A stretch of DNA of 64,000 nucleotides, taken from positions 682,001-746,000 of the forward strand of contig CAOLHI010000248.1 in the NCBI GenBank assembly GCA_948474755.1. The letters are read 5' to 3'. The position numbers and the translations under genes are program-made. Of the stretch, positions 22,938 to 33,869 are shown one piece after another. This DNA is from Ctenosaura bakeri. Its lineage: Eukaryota > Chordata > Lepidosauria > Squamata > Iguanidae. The stretch's first letter is position 1. Each line of letters begins with the position of its first letter. The notes under the pieces are model-generated. The model searched no databases, was not told where the DNA came from, and saw only the letters and a list, made by a program, of their open reading frames with translations.

Positions 22938-23654
22938 TCAGCTTCGGCTGATACGCAAGCTGCGGCCCTTCCTGGACCTGGAACACCTAAAAACAGTGGT
23001 GCATGCGCTGGTAACTTCATGGCTTGACTTCTGCAATGTGCTCTACATAGGGCTACCCATGTGCTTTGTCTGGAAACTTCAGTTAGTTCAGAATATGGCA
23101 GCCAGGTTGGTCACCAGAAAATCTAAAACTGACCATATAACACCAATTCTGAAGTCCTTACATTGGCTGCCTATTAGTTTCCGGGCACAGTACAAGGTGT
23201 TGGTTCTTACCTTTAAAGCCCTTCATGGCTTGGGGCCAGGCTACCTGCGGGATCGCCTTCTCCCATATAATCCGCCCTGCACATTAAGGTCCTCTGGGAG
23301 GAATTTATTGCAGCCAGTCAGAACTAGGTTGGCTGCGGTTACCCAGAGGACCTTCTCTTCTATCGCCCCCAAGTTATGGAATGGCCTGCCGGAGGAGACC
23401 CAGCATATTACCAGTCTTGACCGCTTTAAAAAAACAGTCAAGACTGTTCTCTTCCGACAGGCCTTCCCAGACTAGTGCTCCACCGCCTCCCACCAACTGT
23501 CCTCTTGTTTTTAATAGTTAATGTGTTTTAGGGGGTTTTAGATGGGTTGGTGGGTGGGGAGGATGGGTTATGTTTTAATTGCTTTTAATGTATTTGATGT
23601 ACTGTTGTAGTACCGCCTCGATCCGTTGGGAGAGGCGGGATATAAATAAATTTT

Positions 23655-23695
<41 letters not shown>
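22938..23695 (+). mobile_element. L2-type LINE, 3' end with intact C-terminal reading frame
   Basis: This 5'-truncated copy keeps an open frame of about 180 codons from LRPFLDLEHLKTVVHALVTS to LFRQAFPD and a stop at 23473-23475. It covers the C-terminal domain downstream of the RT (ILKSLHWLPISFRAQYKVL, LWNGLPEET). The 3' UTR ends with GGGAGAGGCGGGATATAAAT and a microsatellite tail. No stop or frameshift in this stretch indicates a relatively young copy compared with the other L2 remnants here. RT catalytic and endonuclease domains are missing. Confidence 0.8.
23655..23693 (+). repeat. (ATG)13 microsatellite at the L2 3' end
   Basis: Thirteen perfect ATG units follow the L2 3' terminus directly, as expected for a LINE whose tail is a short tandem repeat rather than poly(A). 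Confidence 0.9.
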
Positions 23696-23696
<1 letters not shown>

Positions 23697-23699
23697 TGT

Positions 23700-26439
23700 A
23701 ACTCTCAGAATTTTAAAGTTTTCATCCCAAGCATCTTGAAAGAGGTTGTTTGGTCCTGCTGTAGCAGGAACGTTTAGGGGATGGATCTTTACCAACAGAA
23801 GCCATAATGAATAAATATAGATATGTACATCCCAGGGCTGAATGGAAGAAGGGTGCTTGATCCTGCAATGGCAAGTGAGACCTCCCCTGCTACTCCAGTC
23901 AGTTCCTAAGCTGCTGATCTTAAGACTGAATAATACCTGGGCACATATCTGAATTCTGGTGAAATGCACAGAGTTTACTATAGAAATAAAGAAGGCCTCA
24001 GCTGAGTCAGACTGAGTATCATTGTATAGTATTTTGTTTTCCTCAGTGGCTAGCCAAATGCCAACAGGAATTCCTGATTGCAGGTGGCAAGTGCCTGTTG
24101 CAATGGCATCAATTCCAAGGGAGGCTGAAGCAGCCACACCCAGCAACAAGTAGCCAAGGTACATCTAAAAACATAAAACAGAGCTGACATGGTCCACATG
24201 GAGGCAGCAAATAAAGCAGATAAATGGCTGGAAGCAAGGTCTAGGAAGCAGGGTAAAGGTCACAACAGATAAAGTCCTACCAAGCCATTCAGCAAGTGAG
24301 GGAAATCCAGGGACATCAGAGTCCATTATCAAATGCTGGCAGAGCCAATGGTTCATTAGGAATGCCAGAAGCCAAGAAGCACTGAGTTTTAGACTTACTG
24401 CTTCTAGCAGCTCCTACTGCCCGCAACATTCATTTCTAGTTGCTGCTCAGTCTTCACAGCTGTAGTTATTCAGAGGCTACTTAACAGAAGGTTTCCACAC
24501 CTAGGATTCCTCTGTGAGTTCTTTGCTGCAGCCTTGCACCCTTCCGGACATAGCTATGATTTTCTGCCTCTTTAAGCATCTCTCAGGGATTTGTGGACAG
24601 AACTCAGCTTCCTCCTCTGGATGGTGTGAATCATCAGCCATCTTCTGCAGAACCCTCCTTCTTAGTGGGAGTGGTTTACATCCTCAGCAGTACCCCCTGA
24701 ATGTTCTGGCTTTTCCTGGATCCTAGTCTCTCATAGGTCTGCTGTGTCTGCTTTTTCTAAGGGCTCTGGGGCATCATATGATGTGGGCTTTTCTTGAGGG
24801 GCATAACCAGTTCACAAGCAAAGCAAGGAGACAACAGGTTCCCCTCATTGTTCATCCTTCTCCAAACAAATTATTTCCCATGAATTTACCTCTTTAAGCC
24901 CTGAGCCCACTTGCCATTGCCAAATTTGTGTCATTAAATTCCAGAATTGGATGATGCATAAGTCAGAGAGCTGCTCTTCTTTTCTTCTTGCTATTAGATT
25001 GAGGGTAAGCAACCTGATCTCAAGTTCTAGTGTTATGGAAGAAGGAGAGGGACTTCTATCTCCTCCCCCCGCCCCCGCAGTATTCATATTTTTATCAACA
25101 TGTTAATCACTAAAAAAGAAAAAAAGAAAAGAAAGCATGCCCCCAAGTTTAAAAGACCCTAAATGCATTAGACTTTTGCTTAGAAAATGTGTTCCAGTTC
25201 TTTGATCAAGCGGGTTTCTCTTTCCTGTGTCTTCTCCAGCTGTACAATATTCTTTTCTGTATGATTTGACTAATATTCCAAATATGTTTACTTCAGTCCT
25301 AATCAGTCTTGGAATGGAATTTGCCTCTTGTGTTGCTGTCATGTAAAAAGTGCTTTCACTTATATTAACACAAGTTCTGACTGTCTCTTTTCTATATAGT
25401 CAACATAGTATTTTGTCAATATATACATGAAGTTGAGTTGCAGGGGGAGGTTTTTCTTTTTGTTGCTTTGGCCCCAATATTTATTTGGTCCCAATATTTA
25501 TATAACTTTACACTTGCATTGCATCTCATGTGCTTTTTTGCTAACCGTTTATTGAGTTCGGAGACAACTCTTTGGAATTCTCTTCAGCCTGTTTATTTTT
25601 TTGTTATCCTAAAGATTTGATATCCTTTGATAGCCATCTCACTGCTCCCTCCTGACTGTGCATCATTTTGAATACCATCAGTAGAGATCATTGGGAGAGA
25701 CACTGTTTCTGTCTTTCAGTTGTATGCCTAGTAATTATACTCTTTGGTTTGCTCTTCTTTAATAAGTTGCTATTCCATAAGAGGACCTATGCTCTAATTT
25801 GATGGCTGTTAAATTTAAGCAAATATCTTTGTTGGAAGTGTTTCTTGAACTCATTTTGAAAGCTTATTGTTTGTTCAGCAGCCACCACGTCATTATTAAG
25901 GAAAATTCAGGTTTCTGTAGGTCTGGAGTAAAGTTAGAAAGAATATTTGCGTTACTAGTCACTGAAGAAGGCTTTCCTGACATTTGGGAAACCTGGTCAA
26001 GAAGAGTAACACAGTGACAACAATTATTTGCAGTTTTTACCTGGTATTCCTGAAACCATGATATTGGAGATATATATAAAAACAATATAATTTTTTGTGC
26101 AATTATTTTGTTTTTACAGAAAAAAAATCTCTTTTTCATAAACCACTATTTTTTTTCACAATTGATGTTTTGTTTAAAAAAAAGCAATGTTGCACAAAAG
26201 ATCCGTGCATGTTTTTGCAAACAGTGTTTTTGCATGAAAAAAATGTGTTTCTTGTGTGGAAAATGTAATTTTCATGTAAAGAAACCACGTTTCCAGAAAC
26301 AAACTGTTCATATATTTCTTCTTTCCAAAGTTCACGAACAAAGGAGAGAGGTCTGGCCAACCAGGAGCTTACAAATCTTACCCACACATTCTCCACATCT
26401 TCTCCCTCTTTTCCCCTTTAGGAAAAGGAGTAATAAGTA
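23700..26439. other. Intronic sequence with no firmly recognised feature
   Basis: 23700-24830 has the even composition and scattered AATAAA-like motifs of an old LTR or repeat, but no ends were found. 26100-26330 is a low-complexity stretch of A/T runs with repeated TTTTTGCA-like words. No exon signal with coding support was seen. Confidence 0.4.
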
Positions 26440-29400
26440 AATACATCTCCTTTTCCCTCCCCTTGCCCTAGGTTACTGAATAGTAAAACAGCTGCCATTC
26501 AGGACTTGGTCCTGGATGAGCATGCTGACCTGGCATGTATTATAGAGAATCTGGTTGGATGAGCTTGAGGAGGTTAATCTCTTAGCTTTACCCATCAGGA
26601 TTTTCTGTGCAGCAGCAAGCAAGATCTGGGGGTGGGAAGGTAGAGTCACAGTGGTCTGTATGAGGCTAATATCCCTCAGGCACCTTATGCCTCAGTCTGC
26701 ATGGCTTGAGTGTGTTTATTTAAAACTGGGTAGCTGGGACAGGTTAGGGATACTGTTGCTGTACCGCCCACACCGCTGCTCAACAGTCTCCCTTCCTTAA
26801 CTAGCTGGAATGGTCTCAGGGGTGGTGTTGGTATCACTGCAGCTTGTGATGCTGGAGAACTTCAACATCCAGGCTAAGGATGTTGGGGTGTTTTAGGGCT
26901 TCATGTCTGCTATGACAACCATGGGTCTGTTCCAAGTGGTATCTGGCCCCATTCATGCTGCGCTCTAGACCTTTTTTGCTGTACAGAGAGAGATGATGGT
27001 GATCTGGGGATAGAGGACAATGTCTGTTTCCACTGACAGATCATTTCTTGGACAGGTTTAGACTTGCTGAGACTCAGAGCCTCTGCAGAGGTGGGGGGCT
27101 ATTAAAATGTTCTATCATATAAAACGTAATGGGTCCAGATGGATTCTTGGGGAGTTTCCAGCTGCCTTGGCTGCCTTGGCAGGTGATGCTGTTGAAACTC
27201 GTTTGATCTCTGGAATCAGGAAGTGACTGGAGTGGTGGACACAATTGCTTTTAAGTGTCCTTTCTCATGGAGTGGAGCTAAACCAGCCTCCTGGTTTTCG
27301 AAGGATCTGGCAGCAATGAAACAAGTGAGACGGAGAGCACAGCAACAGTGACAGAAAACTTAGAGTGAGTCCAACTGAAAACAGATTAAAGTCTATCTGA
27401 ATGCCTAAGGTGAGATTAATAAGAGTAGCAAAAAAGACTTCTGGCTTCGCACTATTGCATCCTCACAGAATCATTCAGAGGATCTGTTTCTAGTCATCAG
27501 AGATATGTTACAATCTGGTCCAAAGGAGAACGTAAGCCACTCAGCAGCACACTGAGAATTTGACCACTATTTTGCAGATGAAGTTACTTGGATTCACTCT
27601 AATGTCAGAGCTGATACAGTTTGCAATGGATGTAACCTTGACCCCTGCTTGTTCAGTGTTGATGGATGCGTTTCAGTTTGTGCAGCCTGAGGATGTAGAC
27701 AGGATCCTTGGAGAGGTGAAGGCCACCACATGTGTACTAGACCCTTGCCCTTTCTGGCTTATAAAACAGGACAAAGGATGACTGACTGAGTGGGCAAGGG
27801 AAATGATTAATGCCTCTTTACAACAAGGCAGGGTCCCAACACACCTGAAGGAGGCTGTGGTAAGACCTCGTCTGGAAAAACCTTCCCTGAATCCTGTTAT
27901 AATGGATATCTATAAGCCAGTCTCCCATTTGTGGGTAAGGTAGCAAAGTGTGTGATAGCTTCTCAACTCCAGAGGTTCTTGGATGAGGCAGATTACCTAA
28001 ATCTATTTCAGTCTGGTTTCAGGCCTGGTTATGGGAGGTAGATAGCTTTGGTCGCCTTGGTGGATGACCTATGCAGGGAACTGGATGAGTGAGTGTGATC
28101 CAGTTGGTTCTGCCGAGTGTCTTGGTATCATTGATTGTGGTATCCTCCTGAGTTGCCTCTCTGGAATGAAGCTGGGAGGTTCTGTTCTACCATGGGTCCA
28201 TGCTTTCTTGGAGGGGCATTTCTCAGAAGATAGTGCTGGAGGATTCCTGCTTGACTTCTTGACCTGTGGAATTCCTCAGGGTTCATTTATGTCCCCTGTG
28301 GTATTTAAAACATCTACATGAAACCACTGTGAGAGGTTGTCTGGAGTTTTGGGATCAAGTGTAACCAGTATATTGATGATACCCAGCTCTATTACTCCTT
28401 TCCCTCTAATGCCAAGGCAGCTGTTCCTGTGTAAACCAGTGTCTGGCAACTGTAATGGACTGGATGAGGGCAAACAAAGTGAAGTTTAATCCAAACAAGA
28501 CAGAGGTGCTCCTGGTCAGTTGAAAGGCAGATCTAGGAATAGGGATTCAGACTTTACTAGGTTACACTCTCCTGAAAATGCAGGTCTGCAGTTTGAGGCT
28601 ACTCCTCGATTCAGCTCTAAACCTGGAGGCCCAGGTTTCAGCAGTGACCGGGAGTGCTTTTGCACAGCTAAAGCTAGTGTGCCAAATGTGCCCATTCTTT
28701 GAAAAGTTGGATTTGGCCATGGTGGTATGCACCTTGGTTACATCTAGTTTAGATTATTGTAATATGCTGTGCATAGGACTACATTTGAAAAGTGTTCAGA
28801 AACCTGTGAGCGTTGGACTGTGAACCTAGAGACCAAGGTTCGATTCCCTGCTCAGCCATGCAAACCGATTGGATGGTCTGGGGGCATCACACACTCTCAG
28901 CCCCCAGTAAACCCTGTGATAGGTTCATCTTAGGGTTGCCGTAAGTCAGAAGTGACTTGAAGGCACGCAACAACAACAGCAACAGCTACAGGAAGCACAC
29001 AACTCCCTTGTTGCAACAGCATCATTGGCTGTTGCTCTGTTTCCGGACACAATTCAAAGTGCTTCTTTTGACCTATAAAGCCCTATATGTCTTGGGTTCA
29101 GGTTGTTTGAAGGACTGTATGCTTCCTTATGAATCTTTCCCTTTATTAGCCCTTTAAAGCTCTGAGATGATCTAGAGAAGCTCTGTCCCGCCACCCTCTC
29201 AGGCCTGTTTGGCAGGAACAAGGGAGAGGGCCTTCTTGGTGGCTGCTCCCAGATTTTGGAAATCCTCCATAGGGATGTGGATGGCCCAGTCCTTGCTTTC
29301 CTTCCTTCAGGAGGTAAAACATTTTTGTGCCATCAGGTTTTTGCAAACTGACTAGAATTGGGCTTTTAATGTTGTGCAGTACTATTTTTAAGGGTTGCAT

Positions 29401-29600
29401 ATAGTCTTTTAATGAATGTTAACATTTTTAATGTTTATTGTTTTAAATTTATAAACTGTTTACTTTTTTTTAGATTTTGTGTTTATACTTTTATTAATGC
29501 TTTTGTGTTGTTTTAATATATACTGTTTTAAATATGTTGTTTTCTGCCTTGAGTCCCAATATCGAGAGAAAGATGGGTTATAAATGAGTGAGTGACTGAG
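26440..29600 (+). pseudogene. Near full-length L2-type LINE ORF2 pseudogene, split by a SINE
   Basis: The endonuclease is visible first (AAIQDLVLDEHADLACI near 26490-26540, then a degraded GELQHPG region around 26850). RT follows, with FRPGYG near 28020, IPQGSFMSPVVF near 28270 and the active site QYIDDTQLY (YIDD at 28369-28380). Next comes the MRANKVKFNPNKTEVLLV-type segment near 28460-28520, then the C-terminal domain, interrupted by a Sauria SINE at about 28801-28985. The 3' UTR ends near 29580 with TTGAGTCCCAATATCGAGAG and a degenerate TGAG/GTGA tail. Many stops and frameshifts make it inactive. It is the most complete L2 in the window. Confidence 0.8.
28801..28985 (+). mobile_element. 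Sauria-type SINE inserted in L2
   Basis: The head has GTTGGACTGTGAACCTAGAG and a B-box-like GGTTCGATTCC, followed by the body and the conserved 3' end TAAGTCAGAAGTGACTTGAA with a CAACAACAACAG tail. L2 protein sequence resumes after the tail. The first bases of the head are missing and the duplication is not clear. Confidence 0.8.
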
Positions 29601-29772
29601 TGAGTGGATGAATCATATAAATATGCTCTACAGGAAAATGTACCCTCTGTAGTTGAGAAGTCAAACACCAATGAAATTTAGCAAAGAGATATGAAAAACG
29701 TTTATTCTAAATGAGAAGTATTAAATCTGACTAGTAATGCATCCTACATGCTGTAGTGACTCTCCAGTTTAA

Positions 29773-30003
29773 GCAGTTTGTTGTTGTGGTGGTGGTGTGC
29801 CTTCAAGTCATTTCTGACTTATTCTGACCTGGAGGCAAGCCTGTCATGGCATTTTCTTGGCAAGATTTTTTCAGAGGAGGTTTGCCTTTGGCTTACTCTG
29901 GGGTTGAGGGAGTGTGACTTGCACAAGGTCACCCAGTGTATTTCAAACCCTGGTCTCCAGAATTATAATCCAACTATCATACCACTGTACCATGCTGGCT
30001 CTC
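29773..30003 (-). mobile_element. Sauria-type SINE (minus strand)
   Basis: The tail side shows GTTGTTGTGGTGGTGG then GTGCCTTCAAGTCATTTCTG. The body has CTTGCACAAGGTCACCCAG and the head is read in reverse as CATACCACTGTACCATGCTG. It is nearly complete. Confidence 0.8.
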
Positions 30004-30029
30004 ATTACAGAGGTCAAAAACAAGCTATG

Positions 30030-31657
30030 TGTTACCCTGTTTTCTGGGGGTCCCGGGAGGGACACCTAAATGCGCTCTCAGTTATTAGAAGATGGGGAAA
30101 TTAGCCAAGAGCACACGTTAGCAATGCGGGAGGCAGGGTAACAGAACAAGATCTTTCACCCAATGTCTATGGGGTCAGGCCAAGTCAAGGAGCAAACAGG
30201 ATTGAAATAATAAATGTTGTTTTATTAAAAATACAAGCAAACAGTGTATGCAACACACTCACGCAGAGAACTAAAGAAATAAAGATTGGAGTGGGATAGA
30301 GGGATTTTTAGAGGAGTTGTTGGTTTGAGTGATTCTACACCTGTCCTGAAGCCCGGGTAGTCTGCAGCAGAAGTTCAGAGGTATGGAGTCTCAGTGCATG
30401 TCAATGTCAGGCGGTAGCTTAAGCAGACACAGAGGCAGGAGCTGAGTTTATGGCTTTAGTAATAAAGAAATCAAGAGGTTACATCACCAAAACAAACATT
30501 TGAGTCCCAGCGGTAGCAAACTCAAACAGCAAGGATTAGCCTGGAACAGAAAGCCCATGACACAGGATGCAGATTCCCAGTTGGTAGACGGTTGTTGGCC
30601 CATGCCCAACTCCCACCGTGTCTGCCTTAAATACACAGTCTTTAGCCCAGCTGGGACTGATCAAATATCCGTTGGCCCAGCTCACAGCTGGAGCCCCTCA
30701 AGACTTCAGGGCCGATTCATCAGAAGCTTCTCTTGCAGCCTCTGCGATCTCCAAACCGCCCCCTTCTCCAGCCACCTCTGGAGGAATGCGGGGGGAAGGT
30801 CTGCTGCAAACTCCGGGCTGGAGTCAGACACATCAGCCTCTGTCGAGCCAGAAGCACTGGTCTCATCTGTTGCAGGTACTGGCTCGGGATCTGAGCCCGG
30901 AGCAGCTGTGGGGTTGCTGGCAGGCTCCTCCCTAGACCCTGAAGAAGCCCCCTCTCCTGAAGGCCCCTCCAAGGGATCCTCCCCTGGCTGGGAGTCCAAG
31001 TCTAACTCGGAGTCCCAGTCTGAATCGACAGCATGCTCAGCCTGGCTCATGACAGTACATGGGACTGAGGGGAAGGCTCACCAAGCAAAGCGGCAGCAAG
31101 GCTGGATGGAAGTCGGGAGCGATCCAAAGAAGCTCTCAAAGTCAAGGATTTATATAGGGAGAAATGTAGCCACAGGCTAGTCTGTACTTGGGGAAAACAA
31201 TGAGTTTCGGGCTGGAGACAAAGCCTCCGAAAGGTCAGAATTTAGCATGATTGAGTTAAGTCCGAATCGACAAAGGAGTAGACAGTATGCAAATGCAGAG
31301 TGCTTGACAGACGAGGATTCTCCTAATCAAGCCTCCTGCTCGGGGCAGGGAGTTCTTTGTAAGTAACGTGCATACATAATAGAGTACATGCCTTTGAGGT
31401 CTCCTGAAGCGGCAGGACGGCTATTTCTGGCCAGCCTGTATTGTGTTGGAATATTACAGTGATTAGTGGCCGTGTCTCTCTGTGAGCTTGTCCGGGGGAC
31501 CTCGCAGACATGTGGAGAGGGATGGTAGAAGAAAGCCAAATTATTGATATCAAAATGATATCTAACATCCCACAAATCCGGGCTAGCAACTGCAGTAACA
31601 TATGTCAAAAACCTTTGAAAACAACAACAAACTAAGGAACACGCCCCTAATGTAACA
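30030..31657 (-). mobile_element. Long solo LTR or non-autonomous LTR element
   Basis: The unit begins TGTTACCC on the plus strand and ends TGTAACA, so it has the TG...CA ends and a short TGTTAC/GTAACA inverted pair expected of an LTR. On the minus strand a TATATAAA box lies at 31149-31156 and an AATAAA signal at 30221-30226, so transcription would run leftward with an unusually long R region of roughly 900 bp. Flanking 5-bp sequences (CTATG, ATCCC) do not match, so either recombination or mis-set ends is possible. No gag, pol or env homology is seen. Family (ERV or Gypsy) is not determined. Confidence 0.55.
30706..31050 (-). other. Acidic 114-codon open frame inside the LTR
   Basis: The frame starts with MSQAEHAVDSDWDSE, is very rich in D, E, S, P and G, and ends in a basic stretch (RWLEKGAVWRSQRLQEK) before LLMNRP and a stop. 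It begins about 100 bases after the TATA box on the same strand. The disordered acidic part followed by a basic end could be the start of a gag-like or accessory product, or a compositional open frame. I do not recognise it as a known domain. Confidence 0.35.
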
Positions 31658-31742
31658 ATCCCTTGCCACTTCCATAGGAGTAAATGTTCTGTTCTCAGCT
31701 TTTCCAGATTTCCAAAACCAAATTTATTAATGTGATTTCTTC

Positions 31743-31922
31743 CGCCATTTCTGCACTAGACTGTTATAGCGCTATTATTCCACTTTCAACATCCTATGGA
31801 ATCCTGGGGTTTGCAGTTTAGGGAGGGGCTGGCCAGCCCCTTCTGTAACTGCAAACCCCAGGATTCCATAGGATGTTGAAAGTGGAATAATAGCGCTATA
31901 ACAGTCTAGTGTGGAAATGGCC
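31743..31922. mobile_element. Palindromic MITE copy 2
   Basis: It has about 50-bp near-perfect inverted arms: the left reads CCATTTCTGCACTAGACTG and the right ends AGTCTAGTGTGGAAATGG, both with GTTATAGCGCTATTATTCC inside. The centre CTGGCCAGCC is itself a palindrome. Flanks TTC and TCC give only a weak duplication. This is the best preserved palindrome of the four copies. Confidence 0.8.
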
Positions 31923-32179
31923 TCCCTCCCAAAATGAAGCTACTGTGAGACAACTTCAAAACACATGCGTTGAGGAAGAAGTAGCAGTATTACACCAACA
32001 TTTTGCTAATTTAGAAAGTCTGTTCTTGGATTGACGTTGTGGTAACCAATGTACACAAAGGAGCAATTTCGACTGTAGAAGAGGCAGTTGGAGATCTACA
32101 GCCATAGTAGTTAGAAATGTTAAAACTAATGACCATTGATTAGTTAGAACTGAATATTCCAATCTCTACTCCATTTTTG

Positions 32180-33633
32180 CTGTAAACCTCACATGTCATA
32201 TTTATTTATGGATAATAGAATGTATATAAATAAAGCCTCAATTAATATTTCTAATATTAATGGAGCCTTGGATACATTTAAAGGTGCAGGAACAAATCTG
32301 GATTGTAACAGTTGTGGATATTGCCATGTAGCTGATATAGATAATTTAAACTGCTCTTGCAAAATAGAGAAAGGTAAAAACTCTTCATCAAGACCGAGTA
32401 TCTGATTTAAAGTAAAAATTCCATCATTGATTCCTATCTTCCATAAAAATGGTTCCTCGTCAATTTTCAAATCTGGATTCCCCCATAAAGTCTATTTGGC
32501 ATGAGTATATGGGTCAAATCACAGTTTATGAGACAATATTTATCACACAGTTCTAACTGTTGGAATTGTTGGCAAAACACTGCCCTTTTTTATAAAATGA
32601 GAACCAAATATTAATAGAGGTGCCAGAAATGAAGACTCCAAGGCTGACTGTGGTGAGTTACTTACTCTAAGTGGATATGTCCAAAAATTAATACAAGATA
32701 TCAGATATGCCTGCTGGTATATAAGAAGATCCAAGAGGCTGAACCCGCCCTCTTTTATTGGAATTTGTATCCTTTTCATTAAAATTCTAGGAGGAGATGA
32801 GCCCCCTCACCCATATCCTAAACAATGCATTTAATTTTAAAAATCCTTGCAAGGTATAAGTAGAGGAATTCCACAAATACCATATAACAGTTCTGGATAT
32901 AACATTCATTCATGTTTACTCTACCCCACAGACTCAACTTTATATTCATCCATCCTTCTAAATCTTGTTCAATATCTTTCATCATCTTACTTATATTAAG
33001 ATTAATTAAGATAAGTCCCTAGGGATAATTATATCGAAATAAGTAATGGAATTTGGGCAATATTGAAACTGCCGTGCTTGAAATATGCTAGGATCTGTCT
33101 TGTCTCCCAGTGGCAGTATTTCTGACTTGGACCAGTTAATTGAATATCCAGATTTATTACCAAAATGTATAATGAACTGCATCAAAACAGAGACTGACTG
33201 CTGGGGCATTTAATAATGAAGAGAGATAGTCATATGCTAAGCTGTGGTTGTAAGGTTGGAGCAGTCTTGATGCTAAGAAACTGGAAAAATCATTCCGTTA
33301 TTCAATTGGGGGCCAGCATACTTTCCATTTCTCATATTTGCTATAATATTGACAATTTCCTCTAAGCGTAAAGATTCTGAAAGAAATTGTTGCGGTGATA
33401 TGCTAAGATGGGGAAGATCAAGGTGAGAAAAGAAAGTTTCCGTATCTTGTTGGTGAATTTCATTATCAAAGCTACAAAGATCTGCATAAAGCTTCAAGAA
33501 TTGTAGATTTATATTAGTGGGCAATGTATATAGATTATTGCTTTCACCTTTGATAGCTGAAATAACGTTGTGTTGTTGGTGATGCTTAAGATAATATGAC
33601 AGAATCTTGTTGGGACAATCCCCAGTTTCTCAA
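32180..33633 (-). pseudogene. Third L1-clade ORF2 fragment with internal deletion
   Basis: Minus-strand blocks in element order are GDCPNKILSYYLKHHQQ (33625-33575), LQFLKLYADLCSFDNEI and ETFFSHLDLPHLS (33510-33400), and GKYAGPQLNNG (near 33310). Then there is an abrupt jump to FGNKSGYSINWSKSEILPL (33160-33100), YCPNSITYFDIIIPRDLS, and IKEGGFSLLDLLIYQQAYL (32750-32690). The palm core with the catalytic box between GKAPGP-like and SGYKIN-like motifs is missing. Wording fits the L1/Tx1 group but differs from the two L1 copies at 12.5-20 kb. Both ends are ragged. Confidence 0.7.
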
Positions 33634-33635
33634 TA

Positions 33636-33856
33636 CAGTGGGTCCTCATTACCCACATTCTCTAGACATGCAAGTTTGAATGTCCGCAAATGCATCACAT
33701 CCCATTCTAAAATGGCAATGACGTGTATGCGAACACGCTGATGTATCTGCGTACATGTTGCTGTCATTGAATATAATGGGATTGGAGCATTCACTAATCC
33801 CTTTATTTTGTGGGAGTTCCTGGAATGGAACCTCCACACAGACAGAGGGCCCAGTG
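33636..33856. mobile_element. Mariner-like MITE with TA duplication
   Basis: The left end CAGTGGGTCCTC and the right end's reverse complement CACTGGGCCCTC match at 10 of 12 positions, with TA on both sides (33634-33635, 33857-33858). The 221-bp body is non-coding. The TA duplication and CAGT-type ends suggest Tc1/mariner (pogo/Tigger-like); this is inference. Confidence 0.55.
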
Positions 33857-33869
33857 TATGCTTGCTGTA

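Noticed and set aside
23568..24164. A 198-codon minus-strand frame with a poly-His run
   Set aside because: The His run is the ATG microsatellite of the L2 tail; the rest shows no domain or conservation signal.
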